A DNA stretch of 64,000 nt, from NCBI RefSeq assembly GCF_029379315.1, contig NZ_JAQYWQ010000015.1, positions 19,116-83,115 on the forward strand, written 5' to 3'. The notes beneath the pieces were generated by a model. That model did no database searches. It was not told the DNA's origin and saw only the letters and a program-made list of their open reading frames with translations. The stretch comes from Nostoc sp. S13. Its GTDB lineage: Bacteria; Cyanobacteriota; Cyanobacteriia; Cyanobacteriales; Nostocaceae. The position numbers were made by a program, and so were the translations under genes. The stretch's first letter is position 1. Each line of letters begins with the position of its first letter. This document shows, piece after piece, positions 45,390 to 56,166 of the stretch.

Positions 45390-46028
45390 TTAATCCTGAC
45401 TTGGTGCAATTCCTTGCCAGATAATATCCACAAGACTCAGGATAAATACTGATACTTGCGTGGCAGAATCTCCAGAATTTAAATAAGTTCCTATTGCTAA
45501 TTCGGCAGTTGGTATACTGACTTGGGACGACATCTGTTCTAAGAAAACGTAGTTCATCATCGATCCGACTAAGATATGAGCCACTGTCTGGGGATCGCAC
45601 GGGTGAAGGCGATGTTGGTTGATCTCACGCTCTAAGAAAGCAGCCAGTACTTTGACATCTAGCATCGGTCTTGACTCTTTACCTCCAAGTTCTGGCATCG
45701 CATTGCCTCGCGATCGCAGCATCATTATTCGAGGTAATATCTCACGATAGAATTCCATAATCTCAAAGCAGACCTTGATCAGGTTTTCTTTGAGATTGCC
45801 TTTGCCACAGAGAGATTCCAACTCGTTCACCCAGAGGGGTTTTTCTGGAATTCCCATTGCCGCAAAAAATAATTCTTCTTTGGTTGAGAATCGCTTGAAA
45901 ATTGAAGCTTCAGAAATACCAGCCTGTTGAGCAATTTCTAAAGTGGAAGCACCAAATCCTTGTTGCAGGAAAACTTGACGAGCCGCTTCTAAGATTTGCT
46001 GATTGGTGATTCTGGGTGTACGAGCCAT
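45390..46028 (-). CDS. TetR/AcrR-family transcriptional regulator
   Basis: The 212-residue protein has the TetR helix-turn-helix at about 8-52 (QILEAARQVFLQQGFGASTL, then EIAQQAGISEASIFKRFSTK) and a C-terminal ligand-binding helical domain. It lies upstream of the efflux cluster on the same strand and next to a palindrome at its own start, so it probably controls itself and perhaps the pump. The link to the pump is inferred from proximity. Confidence 0.92.
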   Translation of the reverse strand: MARTPRITNQQILEAARQVFLQQGFGASTLEIAQQAGISEASIFKRFSTKEELFFAAMGIPEKPLWVNELESLCGKGNLKENLIKVCFEIMEFYREILPRIMMLRSRGNAMPELGGKESRPMLDVKVLAAFLEREINQHRLHPCDPQTVAHILVGSMMNYVFLEQMSSQVSIPTAELAIGTYLNSGDSATQVSVFILSLVDIIWQGIAPSQD

Positions 46029-46029
46029 A

Positions 46030-46051
46030 AATAAGTAAGTGGATACTTATT
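46030..46051. promoter_or_regulatory. Palindrome AATAAGTA-N6-TACTTATT, probable TetR operator
   Basis: Two perfect 8-bp half-sites separated by six bases lie one base upstream of the TetR start codon, in the divergent gap shared with the TPR gene. The position and symmetry fit an autoregulatory operator for the TetR dimer. Confidence 0.6.
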
Positions 46052-46172
46052 AATTTAGTGCTTTAGGATCGGGATGTCAAGAACTGATCACGTAAGATTT
46101 TGCTACCGTCAAGAGCGGAGATCGTTTAAGCTAGCTGAAAGATTCTTTGATTAGTGGCTTAAAGGCGGTAGT

Positions 46173-47190
<1,018 letters not shown>

Positions 47191-47287
47191 CAGTACCTTT
47201 TTGTAGTACATATATACTAACTAAATACAGGAACTAGTCGCCCAAAAACAATGGCGGGCGAGTATTCCTCAAATAAGTCCTTAATTC

Positions 47288-47692
47288 TCAATGGTCGTCT
47301 GTGGGTAGAAGTGCGATGATTTGGTCAACAAACTGTTGATGGTCAACAACTGGCTTAGAAATGTAGCCATCAGCGCCGCTTTGCTTGAGAAAGTTCTCGC
47401 GATCGCCTTCCATAGCATGTGCCGTCACCAAAATAACAGGTAAGTTTGCTGTTTTTGGATCAGATTTTAACATTTGTGTAATCTTGATTCCATCAACAGA
47501 CTTACCTTGGTAAACACTTCTAGAGAGAGAAACATCCATCAAAATCAGGTCTGCTTCTCCAGATTGGGCAATTTTTATGACTTCTTCGACATTTTCAGTG
47601 TGTTTCACACCCAAGCCGCCACGCTTGGACAAAATTTTGGAAAAAACACGAGCATTAATTAGATCATCTTCGACAATTAAAACAGTTTTCAT
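47288..47692 (-). CDS. Single-domain response regulator (CheY-like)
   Basis: From ATG 47692 the 134-residue protein starts MKTVLIVEDDLINARVFSKI, with the receiver pocket in EDD, the phosphorylated Asp in DLILMDVSLS, a Thr in LVTAHAM and the Lys in YISKPV. There is no output domain. A longer frame from TTG at 47725 would add 11 residues before the first beta-strand and is less likely. No kinase is adjacent. Confidence 0.9.
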   Translation of the reverse strand: MKTVLIVEDDLINARVFSKILSKRGGLGVKHTENVEEVIKIAQSGEADLILMDVSLSRSVYQGKSVDGIKITQMLKSDPKTANLPVILVTAHAMEGDRENFLKQSGADGYISKPVVDHQQFVDQIIALLPTDDH

Positions 47693-47976
47693 GAGAATTT
47701 TAGTTATAGAGGTGAGGGGATTCAAGAATTCCAGAATTGAAAATTAACAAATGCAATCATGGTAAGTATGATGGCTACTAAGTTTATGTAGATTATAGTT
47801 GTCTGCATCCTTTTTAATAGTCAATGTGCATCTTCGTCATCAAGGATGATACTACTGCTTTTTATTCTATGACTATCAAAATTTTGTTATGAATCCCATT
47901 TCATCCGTTATGCTGTGGTTGCTGCAATATTGAGTTCCATCGGCTTTTGTGTAGTTAAATTTCAGGGAAAAAACTC

Positions 47977-50514
47977 ATGGCAAAACAGTTAAACCTGCTC
48001 TCAACGGGACAGGTAATTACAACAGCCCTGCACACCGAGATGCAACGGTCTTATCTAGAATATGCCATGAGCGTGATTGTCGGGCGAGCGCTACCAGACG
48101 TGCGTGATGGCTTAAAACCAGTGCATCGGCGCATTCTGTATGCAATGCACGAACTCGGTTTAGTACCAGATAGACCCTATCGGAAATGTGCGCGTGTAGT
48201 GGGTGATGTGTTGGGTAAATACCATCCCCACGGCGACCAATCAGTTTACGATGCTTTAGTCAGGCTGGTGCAGGATTTTTCTAGCCGTTATCCTTTACTA
48301 GCAGGACACGGTAACTTTGGCAGCGTCGATAATGACCCGCCAGCAGCGATGCGCTACACAGAAACGCGCCTCGCACCGATTAGCCATGAGGGAATGCTGA
48401 CAGAAATTGGTGAAGAAACTGTGGAATTTGTCGGGAACTTCGATAATTCCCAGCAAGAACCAACGGTGCTACCTGCTCAATTGCCGTTTCTGTTGCTCAA
48501 TGGCTGTTCTGGTATTGCCGTGGGAATGGCGACGAATGTACCACCGCACAACTTGGGGGAAATTGTCGATGGGTTAATTGCCTTAATCGACAACCCAGAT
48601 TTGTCAGATGAAAAGTTATTCGAGTTAATTCCAGGGCCAGATTTTCCCACTGGTGGGGAAATAATTGGTCAGGCGGGAATTCGGGAAGCATACACCACAG
48701 GTAAAGGTGGGATTTTGCTGCGGGGAGTCGCGACTCTGGAGGAAATTCCAGCTAGTAAGGGAAGCAAGCGACGGACGGCAATTATCATTACAGAATTGCC
48801 TTATCAAGTGAATAAGGCTGGCTGGATTGAGAAGGTAGCGGACTTAGTAAATCAAGGACGCCTGCAAGGAATTTCTGATCTTCGGGATGAAAGCGATCGC
48901 GAAGGGATGCGGGTGGTAATTGAACTCAAACGCGATACCAATCCTCAAGAAATTCTCCAGCATTTATATCACCAAACTGCTTTACAAATGACTTTTGGGG
49001 CAATTCTCCTAGCAATAGTGGATGGACAACCCCGCCAGTTAAGTTTGCGCCAAGTGTTGCAGGAGTTTTTGAGTTTCCGCGAACAGACGCTGAACCGTCG
49101 CTACAATTACGAGTTGGGGAAGGCTCAAAGTCGTGTGCAGTTGGTAGAAGGTTTGCTGAAAGCGTTGTCTAATTTGGATGAGGTAATTGAAATTTTGCGC
49201 CAAGCTGCCGATGGTAGTACAGCAAAAATTAACCTTTGTAGCCAACTAGATTTGAGTGAAGTACAAGGTGATACAATTCTGGCTATGCCATTGCGCCGCC
49301 TCACTAATTTAGAAAAGCAAAATTTGCAGCAGGAATTTGAGCAGCTAAGTGAACAAATTAGGTTGTTAGAGCAATTACTCAACGATCGCCGGGAATTATT
49401 GAAGGTGCTGAAAAAAGATTTGCGATCGCTCAAGCGCAAGTACAACGATCCCCGGCGGACAAAAATAACAGACGAGCAGAAGTTTAGAGCAGAGGAGCAA
49501 AAAAACAGAGGAGTAGAAGATGATGAAGACAATCCAAAATCCAAAATCCAAAATCGTTCGACTGAGCAAAGCCTAAGTCCAAAATTAGAACAGCCAGCAG
49601 AGTCAGCGGTTTTAGAATTTACCCAACGGGGTTATGTCCGCCGCACCCAGCCATCTGGGAGAAAGTCAAAAGGTGAAAATGGTCTGCATGATCATGACTT
49701 CATTATCCAAACGGTGTTGACCAACACCGAAAAAGACTTGCTAATACTAACTGCTGGCGGCAAAGTCTATCCGGTGAATGTGGGAGAAATTCCCCCAACC
49801 ACTGGACGTTCTCCACGGGGGAAACCTTTGATTACTATGCTCAGTAGTACTGCTCAAGGCGCTCAAGAAGCCGTGGTCAGCCGCTTTTTGCTGCCAGAAA
49901 ATCTCGAAACTAAGCAGATAATTCTTGTAACAAAACAAGGACGAATTAAGCGTCTGTCTCTGGAAGAATTTACTAACCTGACTCGGCGCGGAATCACGAT
50001 TTTGAAGCTCAAAGACGATGATGAATTGTCATTTACCCAGTTCACCACTCCAGGGGAGCATCTGATTTTAGCTAGTTCAGGTGGGCGACTGTTGCGCTTT
50101 GCAGTCAATGATGAACAATTACCGGTCATGGGTCGCACAGCGATGGGTTTACAAGCATTTCGGTTATTGAAAAATCAGCAAATGGTTGGCTGTGTGACTG
50201 TCGGTAAAGATGACCAACTGCTGCTAGTTACCCAAGAAGGATATGCCAAGCGGATGGCTGCAAGTCAGTTGAGAGCGGCTAATCGTGGTGATTTAGGCAC
50301 GCAAGCGCTGAGATTTGTCAGCAAAACTGACAACTTAGCTGGTATGGTCATAGCGATGGCATCTGGCGAGGTAGCTTTAGTGACGAATAAAGAGCGGGTA
50401 GTGCGGATACCTGTGGAAACAGTGCCGCTCTTAGGTAAAGATGTTAAAGGTGAAAGCATCCTCCAACTTAGCCGCGATGAAAAAATTATCACCGTGGCCG
50501 AAGTGCGATCGTAA
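47977..50514 (+). CDS. gyrA: Type II topoisomerase subunit A, GyrA paralogue (ParC-like)
   Basis: The 845-residue protein has the catalytic Tyr127 in [12 protein letters not shown], the winged-helix [11 protein letters not shown], and a tower and coiled coil to about residue 500. A C-terminal beta-pinwheel follows from about 545 ([10 protein letters not shown]). Where GyrA has the QRRGGKG box, this protein reads [11 protein letters not shown], so the canonical box is missing, which suggests the ParC-like second cyanobacterial paralogue. The linker (about 519-537, [19 protein letters not shown]) is encoded by heptamer repeat DNA. With a GyrB partner it would change DNA supercoiling or decatenate. 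Confidence 0.9.
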   Translation: MAKQLNLLSTGQVITTALHTEMQRSYLEYAMSVIVGRALPDVRDGLKPVHRRILYAMHELGLVPDRPYRKCARVVGDVLGKYHPHGDQSVYDALVRLVQDFSSRYPLLAGHGNFGSVDNDPPAAMRYTETRLAPISHEGMLTEIGEETVEFVGNFDNSQQEPTVLPAQLPFLLLNGCSGIAVGMATNVPPHNLGEIVDGLIALIDNPDLSDEKLFELIPGPDFPTGGEIIGQAGIREAYTTGKGGILLRGVATLEEIPASKGSKRRTAIIITELPYQVNKAGWIEKVADLVNQGRLQGISDLRDESDREGMRVVIELKRDTNPQEILQHLYHQTALQMTFGAILLAIVDGQPRQLSLRQVLQEFLSFREQTLNRRYNYELGKAQSRVQLVEGLLKALSNLDEVIEILRQAADGSTAKINLCSQLDLSEVQGDTILAMPLRRLTNLEKQNLQQEFEQLSEQIRLLEQLLNDRRELLKVLKKDLRSLKRKYNDPRRTKITDEQKFRAEEQKNRGVEDDEDNPKSKIQNRSTEQSLSPKLEQPAESAVLEFTQRGYVRRTQPSGRKSKGENGLHDHDFIIQTVLTNTEKDLLILTAGGKVYPVNVGEIPPTTGRSPRGKPLITMLSSTAQGAQEAVVSRFLLPENLETKQIILVTKQGRIKRLSLEEFTNLTRRGITILKLKDDDELSFTQFTTPGEHLILASSGGRLLRFAVNDEQLPVMGRTAMGLQAFRLLKNQQMVGCVTVGKDDQLLLVTQEGYAKRMAASQLRAANRGDLGTQALRFVSKTDNLAGMVIAMASGEVALVTNKERVVRIPVETVPLLGKDVKGESILQLSRDEKIITVAEVRS
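49531..49586 (+). repeat. Heptamer repeat absorbed in frame into gyrA
   Basis: Three tandem CCAAAAT units followed by CGTTCGACTGAGC and AAGTCCAAAATT match intergenic repeats at 35393-35518 and 38511-38640. Inside the gene the repeat encodes residues 519-537 of the linker without disturbing the frame. Confidence 0.85.
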
Positions 50515-50523
50515 ATTAGGGTG

Positions 50524-50988
50524 ATGTTCAACTTGCGACAAGCCAACTTGCAGGATTTAGAGGCGCTGATCCAACTGCGTCTCGAACTCCTGCGTGAGGC
50601 TGGCGATATTAAAAGTGACTCTGATACCGCAAACCTAGCAGAAGCAACTCGAAAGTATCTTGGTGAAAAAATGCCGCCGGGTGAGTTTTTAGCTTGGGTA
50701 GCTGAAGTGGATAGTCAAATTGTTGCCACTAGCGGCTTGGTATTTTTTCAACGACCCCCCTACAACGGCAATCTCTCAGGCTTGGAAGCCTACGTTATGA
50801 ACGTTTATACAGTTCCGATGTGGCGAGGACAGGGAATTGCAACAGCATTGTTAAAGGAAATTATCAGCTTTGTCAGAGCAACTGAGGTAAAACGTCTCTG
50901 GCTCCACGCTACTGAGGATGGTAAACGTATCTACGATCAGCTTGGTTTTGTCTCGACTTCAAAAGAAATGGAAATTTTTTGGCACTAA
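50524..50988 (+). CDS. GNAT-family N-acetyltransferase
   Basis: The 154-residue protein begins FNLRQANLQDLEALIQLRLE and has the acetyl-CoA-binding motif A in VYTVPMWRGQGIATALLKEI (R/Q-x-x-G-x-A) and a C-terminal LHATEDGKRIYDQLGFV, all typical of GNAT enzymes. It begins seven bases after the gyrA stop and may be cotranscribed. The substrate is unknown. ATG 50524 is preferred to GTG 50521. Confidence 0.9.
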   Translation: MFNLRQANLQDLEALIQLRLELLREAGDIKSDSDTANLAEATRKYLGEKMPPGEFLAWVAEVDSQIVATSGLVFFQRPPYNGNLSGLEAYVMNVYTVPMWRGQGIATALLKEIISFVRATEVKRLWLHATEDGKRIYDQLGFVSTSKEMEIFWH

Positions 50989-50995
50989 GGAAAAA

Positions 50996-51817
50996 TCAAG
51001 CTGCATCTAGAGTAAGCGCAAAGACAGATTGAGCAGCAAGCATTTTCCTTACCACTTCTGGATCAATACCCAAAATTTCTAAGCAGCTTAACTCGTCTAT
51101 TACGTTCAACATACTATGTTCTGTCACACAAAAACCTTGTTCATAAACGAACTGCCGTGCTTGATCGAGTGTGCCAAAATTATTATTTACTAAAGACCTG
51201 CCTGTGAGGTTAGTAACTGTTTGTAATAGCTTTTGTAAATCTGAGTCATCTTGTTGCGATCGCACTAAACTAGCTATGTCAATAAAATCAGGAGTAATCC
51301 AAACACCACCATAAGAGTGAAGAATCTCGCGGACATTAGCACACACAAGTTGTTTTTCTACCAAAGTCAGATGTGTCAGCAATCCTTCACACAAAATCAT
51401 CACTGGTTGTCCAGCTTTGAGTAGAAGAGTACTCTTGCAAAACTCACTGGGACGCTTAATAGCATCAATTTCTATAAAATGCAGGTTAGGATGTTCACCG
51501 ACAAGTTGCTGAATTAGTTGCTGTTTGCAACGAATCATCTGAGGCAAGTCACTTTCAATAAAGGTTATATTCGGATTGCTAGACATCAAAAGCCCACGCG
51601 GTAACAAACCAGATGCTAGTTCTAGAACTTGTGTGATTTGATATTGAGCTATAACCTGGTTGATGGCTTTATAACGAGCTTCCACACGTGCGGTAAGCAA
51701 AATACTTTTGTCTTGATTTTGTGGTTGAGATACTTTTACCAACCCTTGCATCTCTATTAATTGTGCCAACTCCTTAGCATAAGGAATATCTGTGAACTGT
51801 CTAGCTAGACTAACCAT
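50996..51817 (-). CDS. Leucine-carboxyl-methyltransferase-like SAM methyltransferase
   Basis: The 273-residue protein has an LCM-type layout: VEARYKAINQVIAQYQITQV, the SAM motif VLELASGLLPRGLLMS, the acidic FIESDLPQMI and VMILCEGLLTHL. Bacterial members are often annotated as O-methyltransferases of secondary metabolism. It converges with the GNAT gene, with only seven bases between their stops. The substrate is unknown. Confidence 0.82.
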   Translation of the reverse strand: MVSLARQFTDIPYAKELAQLIEMQGLVKVSQPQNQDKSILLTARVEARYKAINQVIAQYQITQVLELASGLLPRGLLMSSNPNITFIESDLPQMIRCKQQLIQQLVGEHPNLHFIEIDAIKRPSEFCKSTLLLKAGQPVMILCEGLLTHLTLVEKQLVCANVREILHSYGGVWITPDFIDIASLVRSQQDDSDLQKLLQTVTNLTGRSLVNNNFGTLDQARQFVYEQGFCVTEHSMLNVIDELSCLEILGIDPEVVRKMLAAQSVFALTLDAA

Positions 51818-52446
51818 GAAGGCAGTAAGGATAATTTTGTCAAAGTCATTAGTTTACTGCTTGTTCATAAATTTTTTCGATCTACTATCAAACAGTTTAA
51901 ATATCAATTTATCAAATGAAAATTACCTAAACTTATAAATTATTTTTATTTGTAATAACTCTAACTTAACTATTTGGATGACAAAGCTAAATTAGTAATT
52001 TTAGCGAGTGCGTAGACATAAAGCAGTCTTAATCACTTAACTCTTAACCCACAAGACTGGTAAACAAGTACTTTCAACCTTGAACTGTAAGCATTTTGTA
52101 TCTAGATTCCTATATTAATGCTAAAAAATACTAATTAAATCATAAGTAATACACATCTGTCTATAATTTAAATTCTTGTTTTTCAACGAGTGTAGCCTTA
52201 AAAAACTACTTATATGATAAAATAATTGAAAATTAATCTCAATAACTTGAAATCCTCTGCCAAAAGTCTTGAGTAGTTCAGGACTTACACACAAGCAACG
52301 AAAAATTGAACCGCAAAGGATACGGAGGAATAAAAGTTTAAAAGGTTTTTGCATAAGTCCTATAGTTGTATCCAAAGATAGATGTTTTAGTTAATATTAA
52401 TTCCTATTGTTCATGTCAAGGTCTGGAAATAAAAGTATAAAAAATG
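51818..52446. other. AT-rich intergenic region before the hli gene
   Basis: No gene is seen. A possible small element, 52280-52361, has ends AGGACTTACACA and TGCATAAGTCCT (imperfect inverted repeats), which resemble ends of IS630-type elements. Confidence 0.5.
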
Positions 52447-52474
52447 TTGACTTTATAAAATTATTTGTTATATT
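52447..52474 (+). promoter_or_regulatory. Sigma-70-type promoter of the hli gene
   Basis: TTGACT (52447-52452) and TATATT (52469-52474) are separated by 16 bases, about 50 bases before the start codon. GGAG at 52512-52515 is the ribosome binding site. Confidence 0.6.
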
Positions 52475-52523
52475 AGTTTACATAAGGTAATAAACCTTAA
52501 GAATTAAGTTTGGAGTCCCAACC

Positions 52524-52709
52524 ATGACAAATGTAAGTACAACAAAAGTAACTACTCCTGTAATTGAAGATCGCAACGCTTGGCGTTGGGGGTTTACCCC
52601 ACAAGCAGAAATTTGGAACGGTCGCTTGGCAATGATTGGCTTTTCAGCAGCCATTTTGGTTGAGCTTTTTTCTGGTCAAGGCTTCCTACATTTTTGGGGC
52701 ATCCTATAA
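52524..52709 (+). CDS. High-light-inducible protein (Hli/SCP, one-helix chlorophyll-binding)
   Basis: This 61-residue protein has the chlorophyll-binding signature [16 protein letters not shown] (Glu29, Asn32 and Arg34) in a single membrane helix. Hli proteins associate with photosystem II assembly or chlorophyll synthase and quench excess energy under high light. A consensus promoter lies upstream and a strong terminator downstream, so it is monocistronic. Confidence 0.95.
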   Translation: MTNVSTTKVTTPVIEDRNAWRWGFTPQAEIWNGRLAMIGFSAAILVELFSGQGFLHFWGIL

Positions 52710-52738
52710 GTTTTAATATCTAAGATGACCTATAAATA

Positions 52739-52775
52739 AAAAAACCTGGAGTGCTAATTCACTGCCAGGTTTTTT
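52739..52775 (+). terminator. Intrinsic terminator of the hli gene
   Basis: AAAAAACCTGG pairs with CCAGGTTTTTT and ends in a T-run, 30 bases after the hli stop. Its symmetry means it could also terminate sigA transcription from the other side. Confidence 0.85.
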
Positions 52776-52827
52776 ATTGTTTTATCATTTATCAGTTGTC
52801 ACTTGTCCTTTGTTTATTTACTAATGA

Positions 52828-52868
52828 CAAATGACTAATGACTAATGACTATTGACTATTGACTAATT
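52828..52868. repeat. Heptamer array ATGACTA/TTGACTA
   Basis: Tandem units of AATGACT and ATTGACT run up to the end of the sigA gene. They belong to the short tandem repeat class of heterocystous cyanobacteria. Confidence 0.75.
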
Positions 52869-52870
52869 GA

Positions 52871-54040
52871 CTACCGAATATATTCCTTGAGAACGCTGTT
52901 ACGATTTGGATGGCGTAACTTGCGGAGTGCCTTCGCCTCAATTTGACGAATGCGTTCGCGGGTGACATTGAAAATCTGCCCAATTTCCTCAAGGGTTTTC
53001 ATCCGACCATCATCCAAGCCGTAACGCAGTCTGAGAACATCGCGTTCACGAGGACTAAGACTATCGAGGACTTTTTCAAGGTCTTCGCGTAGCAGATTTT
53101 TGGAAACTTGGTCTTCTGGCGTTTCACCATCGGATTCAATAAAATCGCCTAATCGAGAATCTTCTTCTTTCCCAATGGGCGTTTCTAGTGAAATCGGTAA
53201 CTGGGCGGATTTAGCAATAAACCGCAACTTCTCGATGGTCATTTCCATGCGAGTAGCGATTTCTTCTTCAGTGGGTTTGCGACCCATCTCTTGAGATAGC
53301 AGCTTGGTAGTTTTCTTAATCCGAGAGATGGTTTCGTAAAGGTGAACTGGAAGGCGAATTGTGCGCGATTGATCTGCGATCGCGCGGGTAATTGCTTGAC
53401 GAATCCACCATGTAGCGTATGTAGAGAACTTATAGCCTTTTTCGTGGTCAAACTTTTCAGCGGCACGAATCAAACCGAGACTGCCTTCCTGAATTAAGTC
53501 TTGGAACGACAAACCACGGTTCATGTACTTCTTAGCAATTGAAACCACAAGACGAAGGTTAGATTGCACCATCTTGTCTTTCGCCCTGCGACCAACATGG
53601 AGGCGATAACGAAAGGCTGGTAGTGGCAATTGCACTGCTTCTGCCCATTCACTATCACGAGGATCGCGATCTAACTGCTCACACAGTCTTTCCCGCACCC
53701 TCTCTAATTCCAGCAAATCGGCTATTTTCCGCGCCAATTCAATTTCTTCGTCTGCCCGCAACAGACGAATTCTACCAATTTCTTGCAAGTAAAGCCGAAT
53801 TGAATCTTCGGTGTAGTGCTTTTTCTTGCTTTGTGTCCGACGACGCGATTTAGCGGCTTTTCCAGACTTTGCGTCGTCCTCATCAGACTGAGGCTCTAAA
53901 AACTCATCTTCACCTTCATCGATGATCAGCAAGTCCTCTTCTTCGTCTATTAAGAGTTCTTCTAACTCGAGCTCAGGCTGATTCATTATTTCTAGGTCAG
54001 GCTGATATATGCTTTCGAGTACGTTGTTAGCCTGGTTCAT
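52871..54040 (-). CDS. sigA: Principal RNA polymerase sigma factor SigA
   Basis: The 389-residue protein has an acidic N-terminal region 1.1, region 1.2 ([20 protein letters not shown]), regions 2.1-2.4 ([20 protein letters not shown], then [20 protein letters not shown]), region 3 and region 4 ([20 protein letters not shown]). Length and sequence fit the essential group 1 sigma factor of cyanobacteria. It initiates housekeeping transcription, such as at the TTGACT/TATATT promoter of the neighbouring hli gene. Confidence 0.97.
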   Translation of the reverse strand: MNQANNVLESIYQPDLEIMNQPELELEELLIDEEEDLLIIDEGEDEFLEPQSDEDDAKSGKAAKSRRRTQSKKKHYTEDSIRLYLQEIGRIRLLRADEEIELARKIADLLELERVRERLCEQLDRDPRDSEWAEAVQLPLPAFRYRLHVGRRAKDKMVQSNLRLVVSIAKKYMNRGLSFQDLIQEGSLGLIRAAEKFDHEKGYKFSTYATWWIRQAITRAIADQSRTIRLPVHLYETISRIKKTTKLLSQEMGRKPTEEEIATRMEMTIEKLRFIAKSAQLPISLETPIGKEEDSRLGDFIESDGETPEDQVSKNLLREDLEKVLDSLSPRERDVLRLRYGLDDGRMKTLEEIGQIFNVTRERIRQIEAKALRKLRHPNRNSVLKEYIR

Positions 54041-55796
54041 GCCGCGTTCCTCATGCTCCTTGCAGAATCAATTACTCAAGATGTGTTTACTGCTCTTTTA
54101 AACGAGCTATCTGTCAACCGAAAATAAGCTTTTTAGCAAATTTGCCAGAGATATTTTCGGACGTTTTACACCTCCGGTGGGAGGATTTTTACTTTAGTTG
54201 AAGCCACTACTGAAAGTGACTTGCTCACCTTAGTAAATGTTATATGTGTTGCTATCACATACTGCTTTCAACTAACTGGTCAAAAAAAAGACTCGCTTTA
54301 TCAAGAAATTTGCCACTCTATAGAAATGAGTTCAGACTGTTGGCAGATTTTCCTATAAAGACTCTTCCGATTGTAGCCTGTTTCACAGAAATTGCACTCT
54401 TTTTGTGTATTAATCATGAACTCCTACAGCAATTGTTAGCCACTATTACCAAAAAGACATTAAAAACGGGAGTTATACCCTGAAATTTTTTCTCCACTTT
54501 TCGGAATTGCAGTGACGCTCTTATTACATTACGAAGTAAGTACGCTTGCTATTGCCGAATTTCATGTATTTTACACAACATTAATTACTGAGAAAGAGTG
54601 CATTGTATGTTAACTCAGAGGATTCGTCTTAATCTACCCATTTTTACATTTCCTTCATAAATTACGCATTCCTGAGACTAAAGTGGGTGTTGACCTTGGG
54701 TAAATACAACAAGGGTGATGGTGCTTGCCTGAAAGCAGTTAACCTTCTGCGTACTAATTACCTTAACTGAGGAGTTGAGGCGGTGGCAGAATCGACCTGA
54801 TAGTAGATCAATTTGGGTTGAACTAATTTGGTCTTATTCACACGTTAGCGCACTGTGGCGATTTCAGCCCTATGAAACTTGACAAACTCTTCTTATTGTA
54901 TACAAGGATATTTTAATCAATTCAAAAACAATTTGTCCTGCGAATTCGCCAATATAGTCTTATCTTAGGCAAAAGTACATCAGATACATACGATACAATA
55001 GCGATCGCCACGGCATTATATGAAGATATTAACAAGTTTGCTGCCAGATGGTATCTGCTTTCAATAGGCATTACCTCCAACAGAGAGAACTTACAAGATT
55101 GCCTGATGATTTGGTTACAAAGATTTTTTCCGTAATTAAATTGTAAATTTAATTACTTTTATTTCAGTAACTTTTTGTCATCTTATTATCAGAAATCCTC
55201 AAGATACTTATTAATTGCTGTTTGATAGATGATATTGAGTTATTTTCTTAAAGCATAACAAATGTGTTTCTAACTGGTGGGCGAAATTATTCAGCCAGTC
55301 AGTGCAAAAAGTATTATCTTGACTAAATTTACAATAAAGTTGGTAGTTTTGCTAACACTAGAACATTGAATTTTTGTAAAATATTGACAATAAGCAAATT
55401 ATATGGTTGTTTATTAACTGAAAAATTGAGAATTTTTCTAGTTATGTAGCACTGGAATAGCACACAAGTGGTAAGTTAACCTAAATTTTTTTAATTGATT
55501 GTTAATATCTAGTTCAAAGTCAGGGTGGCTTTCAAAACTACCCCTAGCGAAAACTGGAAACTATCAGCTTTGCTGAAGTAGGGTGGTCTTGGGCTGGTGT
55601 TTAGACTTGCAGGAAAATTAAGTGGCAGTAGTACCTGGTCAACTAGATGAACGATGTCATTGCTAGCTGGGATGTCTGGCTGAGTCACTTTAGCGTTGTT
55701 GATTGTGATTATGATTCTGACTTTTCACGTTATGTGGAAAAACCAACGCGAAACCTAACCCCCTAACCCCCAACGCTAGTAGGGAAGGGGGAAAAT
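54041..55796. other. 1.75-kb stretch without a convincing gene, upstream of sigA
   Basis: The stretch is AT-rich with scattered short frames but none with clear coding character; the frame at 54244-54483 (79 codons) has no start signal or recognisable family. The long sigA leader and promoters probably lie in the first few hundred bases. A 'cctaaccccctaacccccaacgctagtaggg' dispersed motif is at about 55755-55785. No tRNA was recognised. Confidence 0.5.
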
Positions 55797-55860
55797 TCAA
55801 AAGAGGAGAGGAATGGAAGTGAGGTTTTCTAGATAAGAGTGAAAAGTCAAGATTATCAAA

Positions 55861-56041
55861 CAGAATTCAGGAGTCAGGAGCCAGAATTCAGAATGAATTT
55901 TGTGCGACTGGTGGATGAATAAACGGCGTTTTTGCACCCCCACCAAATTGAAAATTTGGTGGTCTTTAATCAGTGGCGGGTCTGAATCCCCCACTGATTG
56001 CATTCTGACTTCTGAATTCTGACTTCTGAATTCTTCTTCAA
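55861..56041. repeat. Palindromic dispersed repeat (GAATTCAGGAGTCAG family), copy 3
   Basis: It matches 40138-40380 in its ends and core ('ggtggatgaataaacggcg', 'tttttgcaccccc', 'gtggcgggtctgaatccccc') but lacks the 'gcgtcacgctttctcgtgtccg' insert found there. Confidence 0.75.
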
Positions 56042-56166
56042 GATTTAGGACTGCTATAGATTAGATGGGAATGCAGAAACTATAAAAAAGGTAATGGGTG
56101 AAAACGTATCACCCATTACCCATTATCAACTTGACAAATTATCAGAGCAGTGTTATTGAATTGATC

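Noticed and set aside
54244..54483. 79-codon plus-strand open frame upstream of sigA
   Set aside because: No ribosome binding site, no recognisable family and irregular composition.
54767..54830. Possible tRNA-like segment (gaggcggtggcagaatcgacc)
   Set aside because: No acceptor stem complement or TTCRANY arm could be found around it.
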